64,000 bases of DNA from Leptodontidium sp. MPI-SDFR-AT-0119. Taxonomy: Eukaryota; Ascomycota; Leotiomycetes; Helotiales; Leptodontidiaceae. The notes below the pieces were generated by a model. The model was not told the origin of the DNA, ran no database searches, and was given only the letters and a program-made list of their open reading frames with translations. The translations under genes and the position numbers were made by a program. Shown here piece after piece: positions 1 to 11,562 of the stretch (positions are counted from its first letter, which is position 1; every line of letters begins with the position of its first letter). Location: contig JAHLEZ010000022.1 of NCBI GenBank assembly GCA_020726505.1, positions 744,001-808,000 on the forward strand, written 5' to 3'.

Positions 1-90
1 ACTTGATGCGATGCTTTAAAGCCAACAACGTGTTTTTCATTTCTCGTTATTGTTATAATTTTCTTGTTCCTATGTATTAAATCGGTTGCA

Positions 91-537
91 ATGGGCACAG
101 CCACCACAACCTCGGATCTGTTACCGTCACAAACACCAGGTGATTTAGTTGGCTGGGTGGCGGAGAGTCGTGGTCGGGGGACGTTGACTTTGGTATCCAG
201 CTGCAGCTTTACCATCTTCCTATGCACTTGGGTCGTGATCCATCCACGGGTATCCAAACGGCCGCTGATTAGGCATTTGCACAAACTCGCTTTGTTCCTC
301 AAGACGATTGTGGCGCCGGAATTAATAGCTGTTGAGGGATTGCAGGAATGGAGCCAGGCGAAGAAGATGAAGGAAAGCTGTGCGGCGTACACAGGCGGAC
401 AGTTCAGACTTATCCCCTTGACTGCCATAAGCACCCTCCCCACAGTGCACGTGCCCTGTACCGGTTGCCATAGTAGCCTGTCACCTTACGAAGTTAGGGC
501 TCTTGGCGCTAAGGTGGGGCATCAACAAAGTCATTAA
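91..537 (+). pseudogene. 5' part of a fungal multi-pass membrane protein gene, split by transposon insertion
   Basis: The reading frame opens at ATG 91 and encodes the N-terminal half of a membrane protein family that I recognise from many Pezizomycotina genomes but that has no assigned function. The cues are GWVAESRGRGT, then a hydrophobic stretch with a Cys-Thr-Trp motif (FTIFLCTWVVIH), then a segment of the APELIAVEG type. The frame runs to TAA at 535-537, inside the TTAA target site of the inserted element, but true coding probably ends earlier at an unidentified splice donor; weak candidates in the right phase are near 380, 458 and 473. The 3' exon lies at 15,009-16,111, separated by 14.4 kb of mobile DNA. 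No stop or RIP-like damage is visible in this part, so the insertion may be recent or tolerated. An upstream exon beyond the window edge cannot be excluded. Confidence 0.6.
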
Positions 538-585
538 TAAAGCCACTTTTAATATTGTAAAACTCCACATTTTAATGTAATCACG

Positions 586-1901
586 ATGCCCGAACCTGTA
601 ATTGTAGATACCACCGATGCCGGGACTCTTCGACTGAAGGTAAAGCCTCTCCTAAAGGCTAGCACTTTATTTAAACCTATGAAGCTGAACGAATTCGACT
701 TTGAGGTGCATATGCTAGAGGACTGCTCTTTAGAGGACCCTATTACCCTCTTCATGTAATATTACAATGAAAACATGGTAGATCAAATCGTCTTAGCTAC
801 AAACTCTTACTAGAGAGGTTTACTAGCTGATGTATCAAAACCTGGCTCTCGTGCAGCGGCATAGTAACCCACTTCTCGAAAGGAAATCTGCTTGTATTTA
901 GCATTCTGTATCTATATAACGGTGTACCTTACAAATACTATCGAGGACTACTAGTTTACGAAGAAAATGACTCCTTTTTATCCTATTACTAAGCTCTTTT
1001 CCAGGAACCGGTTTCAAGAGTTGCGCCGGCGATTCAGAATATGTGAGGATAAGAATGCACACTTGTACGCAAAGGTTAGTTTCTTACTTAATTTTACTTG
1101 TATTAAGTTGACTTTACATAGACGGAGCCTTTGAATACACATATCCAAGAAACAAACTTGCGCTTTTAGAAACTAGGCTAGTAAGTAACTATCGACGAAG
1201 CTATTTAATAGTACACTGGCCGAAGCAAATTCATTACCACTATACTTAGTAAGCTAACACCTACTGAATTAAGATATGGGTAGTTGTATAGCAAGGCTTT
1301 TTTTTGAAGTGGGCGTACCACGTACTTAGAAAGAATAGTGGTGTATACGAAGTCAAGAAACCTAGGGATCTTAATAAGACTTAAGTAGTTGTGCCTCACT
1401 TCTTGAGCTCTTTACTAGAAGTTACGTATTATATGTATATTGATAACCTATTCACTTCGCTACAGCTGTTTGAGTACTTACGGAAGATGAATATCACATC
1501 TACGGGTATATGTCGAATCTTATCCGGAGTAATCTAACAGCTTGTGAACCTCAAAAAGTAGAGGGAAAAGGGGCCAAATGTTATGCCCTGGGGAGAGACT
1601 CACGCTTTCCCTACCAAATCGGGTCTAGTCAGCTAGTAAGGCTTTCAGGATAAAGCCTTTACCTTGCTTATGTCGACATATTGGGATGGTAAAAACAAGG
1701 TTTTACAGGTACGAAAACGGCCAAAAGAGACTGCCGGTAATGCAATTGTAAGTAGGGCTTCGTACGGCCCTAGTGAAGCTACTAAAGCTATGTGGATTCC
1801 GGAAAGCTTCGACGCATACAACCAGTTTATAAGGGCAATAAACCTAGGGGATCAGTACCACTCTTATAATAGTGGTCTCAGGCGCATTCAAAGAGGTCTA
1901 A
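586..1901 (+). pseudogene. piggyBac-like transposase, N-terminal and catalytic part (decayed)
   Basis: ATG 586 opens a frame with a piggyBac-like start (EDPITLF, then NMVDQIVLATNSY) that soon meets in-frame TAG and TAA stops. Further on, IEDY and NRFQELRRRFRI fit the conserved core. The best-preserved stretch, 1,664-1,901, reads STYWDGKNKVLQVRKRPK and then SFDAYNQFIRAINLGDQY, the family's late catalytic block in which Gly-Val-Asp is normally expected. Here it is Ala-Ile-Asn, so the catalytic Asp appears lost by a G-to-A change. The frame differs between the 586 and 1,664 parts, so there are also indels or a lost intron. Coding continues at 14,504 after the nested element. Dead gene. Confidence 0.75.
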
Positions 1902-1903
1902 TA

Positions 1904-1945
1904 ACGTCTATCCCTGCGTGCCGAAAAAACCTGTGTGCCGAAAAA
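1904..1945 (+). repeat. Left terminal inverted repeat of the TIR element
   Basis: Starts ACGTCTATCCCTGCGTGCCG. It contains two direct copies of GTGCCGAAAAAAC four bases apart, a usual arrangement for transposase binding sites. It matches the reverse complement of 14,460-14,501 with four mismatches, all at separate positions. Confidence 0.85.
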
Positions 1946-2118
1946 ACTTTATAGTTTAGGTGTCTTAAATCTCCACCACTTAAATATATAAAGTTACAAT
2001 CTATTTACTATTGTTCTTTAGCTATTTCTCTATAAGGACTTGACTTGCATTTAGAAAATACTGTAGTTTGGCTATTCTGTCGATCGTTTCGTTGAGAGCG
2101 TCAAAAGCTGCTGTAGCT
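1946..2118 (-). other. Fragment of an unidentified minus-strand reading frame, cut by the LTR element
   Basis: On the minus strand the sequence reads ATAAFDALNETIDRIAKL and then FLNASQVLIEK before a stop. If the LTR element and one ATTAC copy are removed, this frame continues upstream into 9,586 onward (ALKLRDRPIVMIE), with stop codons that look like decay. It may be the C-terminus of a protein encoded by the TIR element, but I do not recognise the family. Confidence 0.3.
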
Positions 2119-2123
2119 ATTAC
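2119..2123. repeat. Target-site duplication ATTAC (left copy)
   Basis: ATTAC directly precedes the left LTR and is repeated exactly at 9,581-9,585 directly after the right LTR. A five-base duplication is the normal footprint of Ty3/Gypsy integrases. Confidence 0.9.
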
Positions 2124-2370
2124 TGTGACGCTTGCCCTAGAAAGACGGCAATCACGTGTAACTGACGCCTCATATATTAACACAGGACATATGACGATAC
2201 CAAGTATCAACTTAGAATCTACAACTACAGAGGAAAGAAGGTAGGGAAAGAAGAGGTCTATATATAAGAGATTAGTATGTCTAGCACTATGGTAATCTCG
2301 GTACGTCCCGATCGGGCAGTACTAAGTGGAGCCGGTGGAAATGAGGCTCTAGACAGCGGCAGTCGTCATA
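2124..2370 (-). repeat. Left LTR (3' LTR of the element)
   Basis: 247 bp, ends TGTGACG and CGTCATA. It differs from the right LTR at eight positions, all transitions; six of the eight are CpA/TpG to TpA, the RIP-preferred context. The terminal inverted repeat would be perfect but for one such transition (CGTCACA to CGTCATA). Confidence 0.92.
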
Positions 2371-2384
2371 CTACTCCCCCCTCC
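2371..2384 (-). other. Polypurine tract of the LTR retrotransposon
   Basis: On the coding (minus) strand the bases just before the 3' LTR are GGAGGGGGGAGTAG, a pure-purine run but for one T. This is the expected primer site for plus-strand DNA synthesis and confirms the minus orientation. Confidence 0.75.
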
Positions 2385-2469
2385 GGAAAAAGCTCGTCCT
2401 CGAGCGTTAGTCTATCTCCTTGTTACTATCGAGGTCGTCGTAGTCGTCAACACTATCTTCTCATGCTTT

Positions 2470-2976
2470 GATCTATTTAGGTAGCTTAGTAGGGGGTCCT
2501 ACTTGCTCGGGGTGACTGAGGTGGAAATCCCTGACTTTATGCGGAGCGTACTTGAGGTCAGAGGCATTATATTAGTCTAAGTCAACGTCTTGATTAAGCC
2601 AAGTGACACAGTAGAACAAAGTCTTGCCCTTCTTACGGCAAGCAAGCACTTCTTTTAGTTCCCACTCGTCGTCGCCTGTAATATTGATCGGCGGGGGGGC
2701 ATCTTGCACTTGGCTTAGTAAGGGGTCGTTGGGGTCTCGGCGTAGCTTGCTAGTCGGAAAGACGTTGTGGACCTTTATACTCGCTGGCAATTCTAGGCAG
2801 TACGAGTGTCTTACCTTCTCGAGCACTCTGAATGGTCTATTAGTTGACATATCTAACTTCTTGGATAGACGGAGTGTCTTGAAGTAGCGCATGTCGAGCC
2901 AGACTAGGCTGTCTTTATTAAAGTCGACCTCGCGGCGAGAGGCGTTATAGGACCTAGTTATCTTGGCTTGGGCCAC
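2470..2976 (-). pseudogene. Integrase C-terminus and chromodomain of the LTR retrotransposon
   Basis: The open stretch 2,976-2,572 reads FRVLEKVRHSYCLELPASIK and KVHNVFPTSKLR, a typical Ty3 integrase C-terminal segment. It is followed by DDEWELKEVLACR and FYCVTWLNQD, a chromodomain. After a stop the domain continues through YNASDLKYAPHKVRDFH to about 2,470. Chromodomains of this kind direct integration towards heterochromatin in chromoviruses. Confidence 0.8.
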
Positions 2977-5900
2977 AGTGAGGTTCGATCGAGCTATGTC
3001 CTAAGCTTTCTTATGGCGTTGGGCATAGTTAATGGCTTGTTAAGTGTTTAACTTGTTAGCGGGGGTAGCTGAGTCTAGCAAGTCAATTTTCTAGTCCTAA
3101 TTTGTGTGTAGTGCGTATTTATGGACTACCTCAAATGGAGAGAGTCCCCCTAGGGAATCGTGTGGGAGGGATATCTAGGCGTAGTCTATAATAAGGAGGT
3201 ATTTTGATTAGTCGTCTTAGTAGTACGTAACAAAAGGTCGGAGTCGTTTCTACAGGTATTAGTTGTACACTTCGGTCTGGCCGTTTGTTTGTGGGTGGTC
3301 AATAGCGGACAGCTGTCTCTTAGTTCCGAGGATCTTATTAAGGGCGGTCTAAAACCTAGAGACAAACTAGGGGCCTCTGTTAAAAGTGATAGTTAAGGGA
3401 GTGCCAAAGTAACGATATACGTGGTATATGTATATAATAGCTAGCTTCCGAGTATTTGTCGTCTTCTGGCAAGGGATACTAATAGCTTGTTTATTGAATT
3501 TATTAATAAAGATGAGGACGTTGTCGAATCTATGCTTGTCTTTAGTAAAGGAGTAGTAGTCCACAGTGATATGTTCTTATAGTCTAAACGGAACGGGGAG
3601 AGGATAGAGGAGTCCGGGCTTTTTATCCCAGGGGACTTGAATTCGTCGGTAAGTATAATAGTTACGGTAGTATTACAGGACTGTCGACGTGATTTTGTGC
3701 CACTAGCACTGAGAAGAGAGTATTTGGATCGTCTTCTTAGTACTAAGGTACGCTGTGGTGACTTGATTATGGACTTCTTGTATAAGGAGGGTTCGGAGGT
3801 GATCGACATCGGGGACTAAGAGGCGGCCGTCGTGGAGTAAGAGGTCACTTACTAGGCTGAGTTTACTTAGAGAGCTTGATATAGCTTGTTTACGTAGAGC
3901 CTGTAGGGAAGGGGCAGTACGATTGGCCTCTAGGATTTATTGTACGACGGAGAATGTTAGTGTAAGGGCAGCGAGCTTAACGTCAGCCACTAGCGCGTTA
4001 GCGTCGTCAGGCGGCCGCAACTTTATAGACAATAGGCTAAGGTTAACTTAGTCTTGGCGTAAGAGTTGTTGAAGGCGTTAAGTCTTCTTTGTAGAGTTCT
4101 ATTGATTTAACTCGTCTAGCTTACGGGAAAGTGCGTCTACTAGGGGGTTATAGATTCTAGGGCGGTACGTGATTATGAAATTATAGTCTGTCAAGAGCTT
4201 TGCCTATCGTACTTGCCTAGCATTTAACTGCTTAGAGGTCATAAAGTATTCTAAGGCCTTATAGTCTGTCACAACACGGACTTGGTAGGGGGCTCCTACT
4301 AACTTAGTACGCTAGTGCCTAAAGGATTTGATAATAGCTAGTATCTCTTTGTTGTGTACTGCGTAGTTGAGCTCAGTAGGTAGTATAGTCTTTAAAAAGA
4401 AAGTAACGGGGAACTAGTCGTCGCCGTACTATTAGGAAAGGACTCTAGCTATAACATTATTACTAGCATCTGTCTCTAGGAGGCAGGGTAAATCCTGTCG
4501 GTAGTGTCTTAAGAGAGGTGCGGACGTAAGAGTGTGTTTTAGGAGGTCGAAGGCGTCTTCGCACTTTGTAGTAAAGTAGAAGGGAACGTTATTCTTAGTT
4601 AACTAAACAAGGGGTTTTACTATAATACTGTAGTCGCGGATAAATCTCTAATAGAAATTACAAAAACTAAGGAAAGATTGCACATCTTTAATAAAGCTAA
4701 GGTAAGTCTACTCACGAACGATAAAGACCTTCTTAGGATTAACTTTTAGGCTAGAAGTTAATATAATAAATCCTAAGTACTTAGTTTGTGTTACTTTAAA
4801 CTTACACTTCTTTAGGTCGGCTTATAGCCTAGTGTCGTTAAGGCGTTGAAGTACTTTTTTGACGTGGAGCTAGTGTTATAAGGGGTCCTTAAAGTATATG
4901 AGAATGTCGTTTAAGTACGTTATATAGAAATCATCAAGGTAATCGAAGAGAATATCGTTTATATAGCGCTAGTAAGTGGCAGGGCCATTAGTCAGGCTAA
5001 ATAGAAGAACTTTATACTTGTATACGTCGTATCTTATGCGGAAAGTAGTGTACTCCTTTAATACTAGGTCTATTCGGATTCGGTGAAAGGCTTAATAAAT
5101 GTCTAATTTAGTGAAGATGCGAGTATTAGCTATGCGAGCTAGGGTCTCATTAATCAGAGGTAGGGGGTATCGGTCCTTTCGAGTGAGGGAATTCAGTACC
5201 TGAAAATTAATATATAACTATAGGGAGCTATTCGGCTTCTTAACGAAGAGAATGGGGGCCGCGAATAGTACTTGAGACGGCTTAATAAATCCTTTGTCTA
5301 AGTTATCCGTGATATATTCTTTAATAGCCTCAAGTTCTTTAGTCGATATCTTATATAGTGGCGAATACTTAAGTGCTTTCTCGCCCTCTCCTTCTAGCTC
5401 AATTTTGTGATCGTACGAGCGGTAGGGGGGGAGAATATCACTTTCTGCCTTAGAAAATACGTGAGTCTAATTAGCGTATTCTAGGGGAATTATTGGCTTA
5501 GCGTCTAGTTCTTAAATAGAGAGTGTAAACTACATGGCTGACTGGCGACGGTAAGTGAGTTCGACAATTAGGGCTGATATAGTAGCGACTTTCTCTTACT
5601 CTTAGTTTCTTTAATTAATTAGAGTATTAATTTCTTATAGAGTTATTACGAATATCTTATCTTTAGACTTCTGTTTTATTAATATGTGGAACGTTACGGC
5701 GCTAATCGAGAAGATCTTAACGATTAGACGTTAACGAGCTTTTTTACGTCGCTTTGTAATTAGTAACTTATCTCGTGGTTAAGGAGAAGAAGTTAGGGAA
5801 AGAGGAGCTTTTATAGTCGAGTCGTGTATGAGAGAGAGCTGCGTTTATATCTTCTGAAGTAAATTGGCGTAGTCCTTAGTATATGTTCTACGCGTGGAAG

Positions 5901-8900
5901 GAGCGAATTAGGGGGAGTCAGTCTAGTCTCAAGGGTATAAGAGCTCGGCGGTTCCGCTCTCTAGCTTAGTAACTTCTATTCGGGCTAGTTTAGTTAGGAT
6001 ATATATATTATCTAGTCGTGAGAGCGGTTGTATATATTGACTAGGCTAGTTATTTAATATACTTCCTAGCTAAGGTAAGGAACCGTTAGTAGCGAAGTGC
6101 GCGCGCTCTTTAGGCTTTATTATATGTCGTACTTATTAATACGCGAGCTTTATAATATATAGAGGATTAGTAATAGAAGTAAGTTCGACAGTAGTGTTAG
6201 TATCAGGGATTGGCTAGGGGCGATACTATATACTTAAAAGGCGCGGATCTGAGTATTTCTGACTCTCAGAGATTAATATAGAATTCATTATTAGTGCAGC
6301 TTCTCTAATTAATATAGTGGCGCGGCTATTTCTAGAGGTTACTATATGTTTCGAAACGAAGTATTTATTAAAAGGTGTAATAGGAGAAGAAAGTAAGGAA
6401 TACGTAAGGGGTTTTATACTTAAAACAAGAAGGGAAGAAGAAGTAAACGAAGTGTTAAGTGTTAAAGAGACAGGGGGGTGAATTTCCTCTATTAGTACCG
6501 TGGGCTTAATTCCGGGGGGGTATAAATTCTCGACTCCACACTTTTAGTACGATTATAGCCAGTTTCCCTGATCTTTTTTTTTATGACTTACGGTAGTTCC
6601 GTGGTTAGAGATTAGTTATAGGTGTAAGCTCGACAACTATATATTCGTAGAATTAGCATCTTCGGCATCCGATATAATTCGACTATATTACGCGGGATGT
6701 CGGGTTTGATTTTCTATTAATATAATCGCTAGTTTTCTAGACTTAGTAATAGTCGAGGGATTAACAGTAATAGGTTCCGAGGTTATTAAGAAAGTAAGGG
6801 AGTAATTAGCGTGTATGTCGAAATTTGACTTAGCGCGCCGGCTAGAATTGGCCATGGAATCGTCTTGTAGTAGGCTATTATAGTTACTGTAACACGAAGT
6901 CGTAGACTCCGAGTAAATAGTAAGTCTAAATATTCTATAAGTCCTTGCTTCGGCGGTTACTGATTTTAATAGAGTTTCTAAGGTATTTATATCTGGCGCG
7001 GGAGGTAGGGGTGAGTTGGCTGTCGAAGTCGACTTAACAAATTAGGTATTATAGTGGCTCTAAAATTCACGTAACTTAACGTCTTTACACTCGGCGTCGC
7101 GCTAGTGGCGTTAGTGAATCTTGTGTACACGTAGGTCTCGAACCTTAATTAGTTTGTTGTAGCTTACTATTAGGGGGTAGTCTAATGGCTAGATGAGCCG
7201 TCGTTTGGTAGCATCTAAGAGTACTTCGTGATACTCTAGCTATAATCTTCTAATAATTACTCTATAGTTTCCTAAGTAAGTGATTAAGAAAGGAGTAAAT
7301 AACTGTAAACGCTTGTCGACTATTAAATTCAACGTGGTGTAGTGGCTAATAGTCTAGCCAATTCGACTATTAAATCCTTTAATAGGGACAAGTGAAGGCA
7401 GTAAGTGAATTAAAGGTTTTAAAAAGAAAGAAAGAGACTTTAAAAGAGAGTGATTAATGAAATAGTAACTATTAACTCCGGAATTAAGAAGTGCGGGCAG
7501 CTTGTACGTAAGTCTATTCTTAGAGAGAGCGATACGGGTAGTAAGCGCTAGTCCGCTAAGAAGCTTCGTAAGGTTAAGATGTCGTATATCTCGTATTATA
7601 CTTAAGAAGGAGCCTTTTCTTAGGCTAAGTCTTTTGCTCGTGGGGTAAGTTTCTTTACTAGTAAGTTGTTATCGTCTATAGCTTAGCTGTTAGACATAAG
7701 ACCGCTGTCGTCGGCGCTTACTTCTATCTCGTTGACATAAGAGGCATAACCACGACTAAGGGGCTATTAGGCGAAATGCCGTGGGGTATTCGTTAGTGTT
7801 TAGGCATAAGGTATATTAGCTCGTGTAGAGATTTATTGACTTAGGGGCTGACTAGTCTCTTGTCTCTAAGACGAAGAAGTAGTGGAAGCTTAAAGTGACT
7901 TTCCTATAGTCCCTAAGGAGATATTAACTTAAGACTAGGGATAAGAATTTATACCTGTCGTTAAGGGGCTAGAGCGACTAGCGTAGATAGTGCTCTTTAT
8001 AATCTGTCCTTAGTCTTCGGCTTGAACTACTCTTATATACTCTTCTAAAGTTCTAGCTCTCCGATACTTATAAAATAGTTACTTGTGTAGGCGGGATAAG
8101 AGCTTGTCTTGTAAGTCTATTTTGAGGATTAACTTGTTAGTTACGCCGCCTTAGCTAGTAAGAATTCTGAACTATTAGTAGAAGTCCTAAAAGGTTTATT
8201 TTACGGCTTTTATTTTTAACGTAGAGTAAAGGTTACGCGCTGTCTATTACTTATAGGGGTTAGTTAGGAATTTGACTACTTAGTTAACTAAGTCAAGCAC
8301 ATCTATGATGTTTCCGTTGTCGTTAAGCGTCAGGGACAAAAAGGAGGGTTCTAGGAACGTGCGAGCTATTCCTTTTATTTGTACTAGTAGCCAGTCCTTT
8401 TAGTAGTCGTCGTCGACGAAGTATTAGTCGTACCGGCGTAAGGCGTTTTAGACTTAGACTTCCTATAGACGTGGACTATAGTTAATACTGTCTGAAAGCT
8501 TATCGTTTAAGTTAGGGATCTTCTCGATTCGTGAGGCCGTAGACATCTGGGACATCCTAAAGAAGGATAGGGAACGATGACGTGGGATACGAGGAGGTTA
8601 GTAGCCGTCTTTACTATCGTCGTCTAGTAGTCCACTAAGATTAAGAGCACTTTATGCCTTACCTTTGCCTTTATTTAGCTCGGGGGCAAGAGTTTTCTCA
8701 ATTAAGGGATAAAGGAGTGTGTCCCCTTCTTGGAAAGTTATAGATCTTGGGGCGGATTTGCGTAGTAGAGGCTCGTCAGTCGTCTGTCGCTGTTATTAAA
8801 GAGACAGCTTTAACCGCTAGTTCTCTATACGACTCTCCGCGAGCTACTCTTCTAAGATGCGAAGTCGGCTTTCCTATAGTGTCTCTCTTATATGTGTCCT

Positions 8901-9321
8901 TGTAGGCTTTACATTGCTTCCTGGCGTATTAGTAGAAGTATTAACTGTAGGATTATTTATATTAGGAGAGTTAAGTAAGGGGACGGAAGAAGAGGTAGAC
9001 GATATATCGACGTCGTTTATAGCGGGTCGCTTTACTAGAGGAGGGACGACTTTTGGCTTGAGTTAGCGAGTTGGAGGGAGAGGTCTGGCGAAGAGAGGGT
9101 TTCGACTTTATCGTGTTAAGGCAGAAGTCGGGGAGGAGAATGAGGGTAATAGTGGCGAAGTGGATGTTGACTTCGCTGTTAGTAAGGGTTTTGATGCTGC
9201 CATTCGTCAAGTTATAAAGCTTGGTATAGGCCTTTCCTGTATTTGAGCTTCTGGGTCGTAACTACTCACAGGAGAATTAGGGGCGGGGGATATTTACTGT
9301 CTTCTTAGACGTAGAGAAAAG

Positions 9322-9331
9322 AGTTGTAGAT
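9322..9331 (-). other. Putative self-priming primer-binding site
   Basis: Just inside the 5' LTR the coding strand reads ATCTACAACT, the exact complement of AGTTGTAGAT in the LTR (9,427-9,436), which lies about 35 bases after the TATA box. There is no TGG start as in a tRNA-primed site. This is the arrangement of Tf1/sushi-type elements, whose mRNA 5' end folds back as primer. Confidence 0.55.
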
Positions 9332-9333
9332 AA

Positions 9334-9580
9334 TGTGACGCTTGCCTTAGAAAGACGGCAATCACGTGTAACTGACGCCTCACATATTAACATAGGACAT
9401 ATGACAATACTAAGTATCAACTTAGAATCTACAACTACAGAGGAAAGAAGGTAGGGAAAGAAGAGGTCTATATACAAGAGATTGGTATGTCTAGCACTAT
9501 GGTAATCTCGGTACGTCCCGATCGGGCAGTACTAAGTGGAGCCGGTGGAAATGAGGCTCTGGACAGCGGCAGTCGTCATA
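9334..9580 (-). repeat. Right LTR (5' LTR of the element)
   Basis: 247-bp copy of 2,124-2,370. On the minus strand it carries a TATA-like stretch (9,468-9,475) about 35 bases before AGTTGTAGAT (9,427-9,436), which is the likely transcript start, so it is the promoter LTR. Confidence 0.92.
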
Positions 9581-9585
9581 ATTAC
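9581..9585. repeat. Target-site duplication ATTAC (right copy)
   Basis: Exact match to 2,119-2,123, immediately outside the right LTR. Confidence 0.9.
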
Positions 9586-10449
9586 CCCCTACTCTATCAT
9601 GACTATCGGCCTGTCTCTGAGTTTCAGGGCCACGGCAAGAAGGCACTATCAAGAAAGAATATGACTCCAAGTTTTGAACACTTAGAGCACAAGGAAATCT
9701 GCGTGCCGAGTTTATCCGGACAGAAGGGAGACATAAAACGCCAAGCGAGTTACCACGCTTATATAATGTCATATTTACAGGCACGCTAGCCGTATTACTA
9801 CGTACATGCCCAAATATTCCCCCATCCGTAGTCTGTGCGTAATTCTAGAGGCTTCTCTTGTGCAAGGGCTTCGTACGGGGGTATACCTAATGATAAATCA
9901 GTGACGATTCGCCGCTTTTTACATTAGAATTCAAGCAATTCAACATGGAGTTAACATTCAGTGTACTTACACCCAAAACCTCACGAAAACCTTTAACTCG
10001 CGACGACCGACTACGGATTGAGACTTTATATTTCGATGCCTATTAGACTCAAGATTAAATCGCTCTTTAATTAAACCTAACTCGTGATTAAGTGAGGTAT
10101 TGTGGCGGGGACAGCCGCTGATTTCTTTTGTCACATGACTGCGCTGGTCCTTCGCACATAAAAGGAGCCAACACTTGATTACAGAACGTCAAGAACGCAA
10201 CACCAGATATATTCTATTTATTAGAACCTTTTCCCTCCCCTCCTTTGCCGATTCGTACTCTCCAGATATGTGATATCTTTGGATTTGATTGATCTGTTAT
10301 TTACAGAGCCTAGAATCTCCTCCGGTGGCTCGCTACATGCTACCCTCTTGTTGTGTGGATTGGGGTTCGTCCCTCCCACAGTATGCTCTTCGGCATCGAC
10401 TAACTTCGCAAAAGCACCTTTGTGGAAAGAAGTCGTATTTGAATACGCC
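9586..10449. other. Degenerate interior of the TIR element, no intact gene
   Basis: The first 120 bases continue the broken minus-strand frame seen at 1,946-2,118. The rest is AT-rich with short open stretches in all frames and no recognisable domain. It probably holds decayed transposon sequence upstream of the Tc1-type transposase. Confidence 0.5.
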
Positions 10450-11562
10450 TTAACGAAAACGCCTTATCGAATGGGTTACTGTCTCTAAAACGAATCGCCG
10501 TACTCATTAGAGTAATATACCTCCAATTCTCGGTTGGAATTGCGGTCTTCACGCTATTCGTACGGCTTTTAAGAAAGAAAGATACGCCCGTCGAATTGCA
10601 CGCCGAAAACCTGTTCTTACGTATACAAATAAGATTCAACGACTTTAATAAGTGTTGGTATCTAACCAAGGTTCGATACCTGATATCAGGGTGACAAAGA
10701 ATACAACAAGTGAAGTTTGATCAAGAATATTCCGTGTGTCCCTTTCGTACGAAAGGGAAAGCTACCTTAAATACATCAAGTACCCAACCCCGTAGCTCGT
10801 ATAAGCATTACTCGTACGAAACCAGGAGGCAAGGTATGAAACCAAGCTTCATTAGGCCAGGAGAGACGACTATCTTTGGAAGCTGTCAGAGTAAGAGAAT
10901 GCCCCTTAGCTAAGGCTATCCCAACAATAAGTTATCGAGCACGAGGATTGGGCCGAAGAGCAGTGGTTTTCAGTCGTATGGAGTAACGAGACTTGAGTTC
11001 AACCCGGGAAACATACAAAGGATTAGATTACTCGGAAAATAAGGGAGGAAGAGTTATATCACGACGATTGCGTTGCAGAGCGATACCAAAGAAAGATCGG
11101 GTGGATGTTTTGGGGGGCAGTATCAGGGAAATACGACCGGCACAAGGCCTCTTTTGGGAGAAGGACCGGGAGACGATTAATGAGGGCTCTTGCTCCGGAA
11201 TCATAGTGCCTTTGATTCAAGAGCTCTTATTAGAGCACCCGGAGCTTTAATTTTAACAAGATAACGTAAAGGGCCACGCTTTAAAGTTTATAATGTCTGT
11301 ATTTGAAGCAATTAGGATTACCCTTATTTTTTGGCCTTCAAATAGTCCTGATTTGAATCCAATTGAGATTATATGGGATGATATGAAGGATTATATTCAG
11401 GAAAAGTACCCGGAGGTCCACAGGTCATATAAGAGGCTACGGGAAGCTGTAATAGAGGCGTGGGAATCTATTATAATTGAAAGGATTAGAGAATTAGTGA
11501 GGGAAATGCCAGAAAGATGCAGAGCAGTGATTAAGGCAGAAGGAGGACATACAAAATACTAG
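10450..11562 (+). pseudogene. Tc1-type (DD34E) transposase, decayed
   Basis: The C-terminal part 11,254-11,562 is clear: QDN followed by GHA, then IFWPSNSPDLNPIE and WDDMKDYI, closing at a TAG. Counting from Asp of QDN to Glu of NPIE gives 34 residues between them, the DD34E spacing of Tc1. Upstream, EEQWFSVVWSNET replaces the expected Ser-Asp-Glu-Thr block, so the first catalytic Asp is Asn (codon at 10,985-10,987) and the next Trp codon is TGA. Before that, RNAIRTAFK and RYARRIARRKPVL fit the DNA-binding half near 10,540-10,620. Several stops and probable frame changes make it non-functional. No terminal repeats of its own were found, so it may be either the transposase of the surrounding TIR element or a separate insertion. 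Confidence 0.75.

Larger units (their letters stand above)
2124..9580 (-). mobile_element. Ty3/Gypsy chromovirus-type LTR retrotransposon, full length, inactivated
   Basis: Two 247-bp LTRs (2,124-2,370 and 9,334-9,580) with perfect 5-bp target duplications bound a 7,457-bp element read on the minus strand. In transcription order there is a poorly preserved gag/protease zone (about 9,300-5,400), reverse transcriptase (about 5,330-4,560, with TNGPATY and a YLND box), RNase H (about 4,400-4,150, VVTDYKALEYF), integrase (about 3,900-2,690) and a C-terminal chromodomain (about 2,690-2,470). All frames carry many stops, mostly of the TAG/TAA kind expected from C-to-T and G-to-A changes. The reverse transcriptase YxDD is YLND, and the integrase DRGP block reads NRGP, so both enzymes have lost a catalytic Asp. 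No intact product remains. Confidence 0.92.

Noticed and set aside
9497..9784. Minus-strand 95-codon frame ending in the right LTR
   Set aside because: It crosses the LTR boundary, so it is a chance fusion of flanking and LTR sequence.
10665..10685. GGTTCGATACC, a B-box-like sequence that might mark a tRNA gene
   Set aside because: No A box, acceptor stem or anticodon arm is found upstream, and the bases lie inside the decayed Tc1-type transposase.
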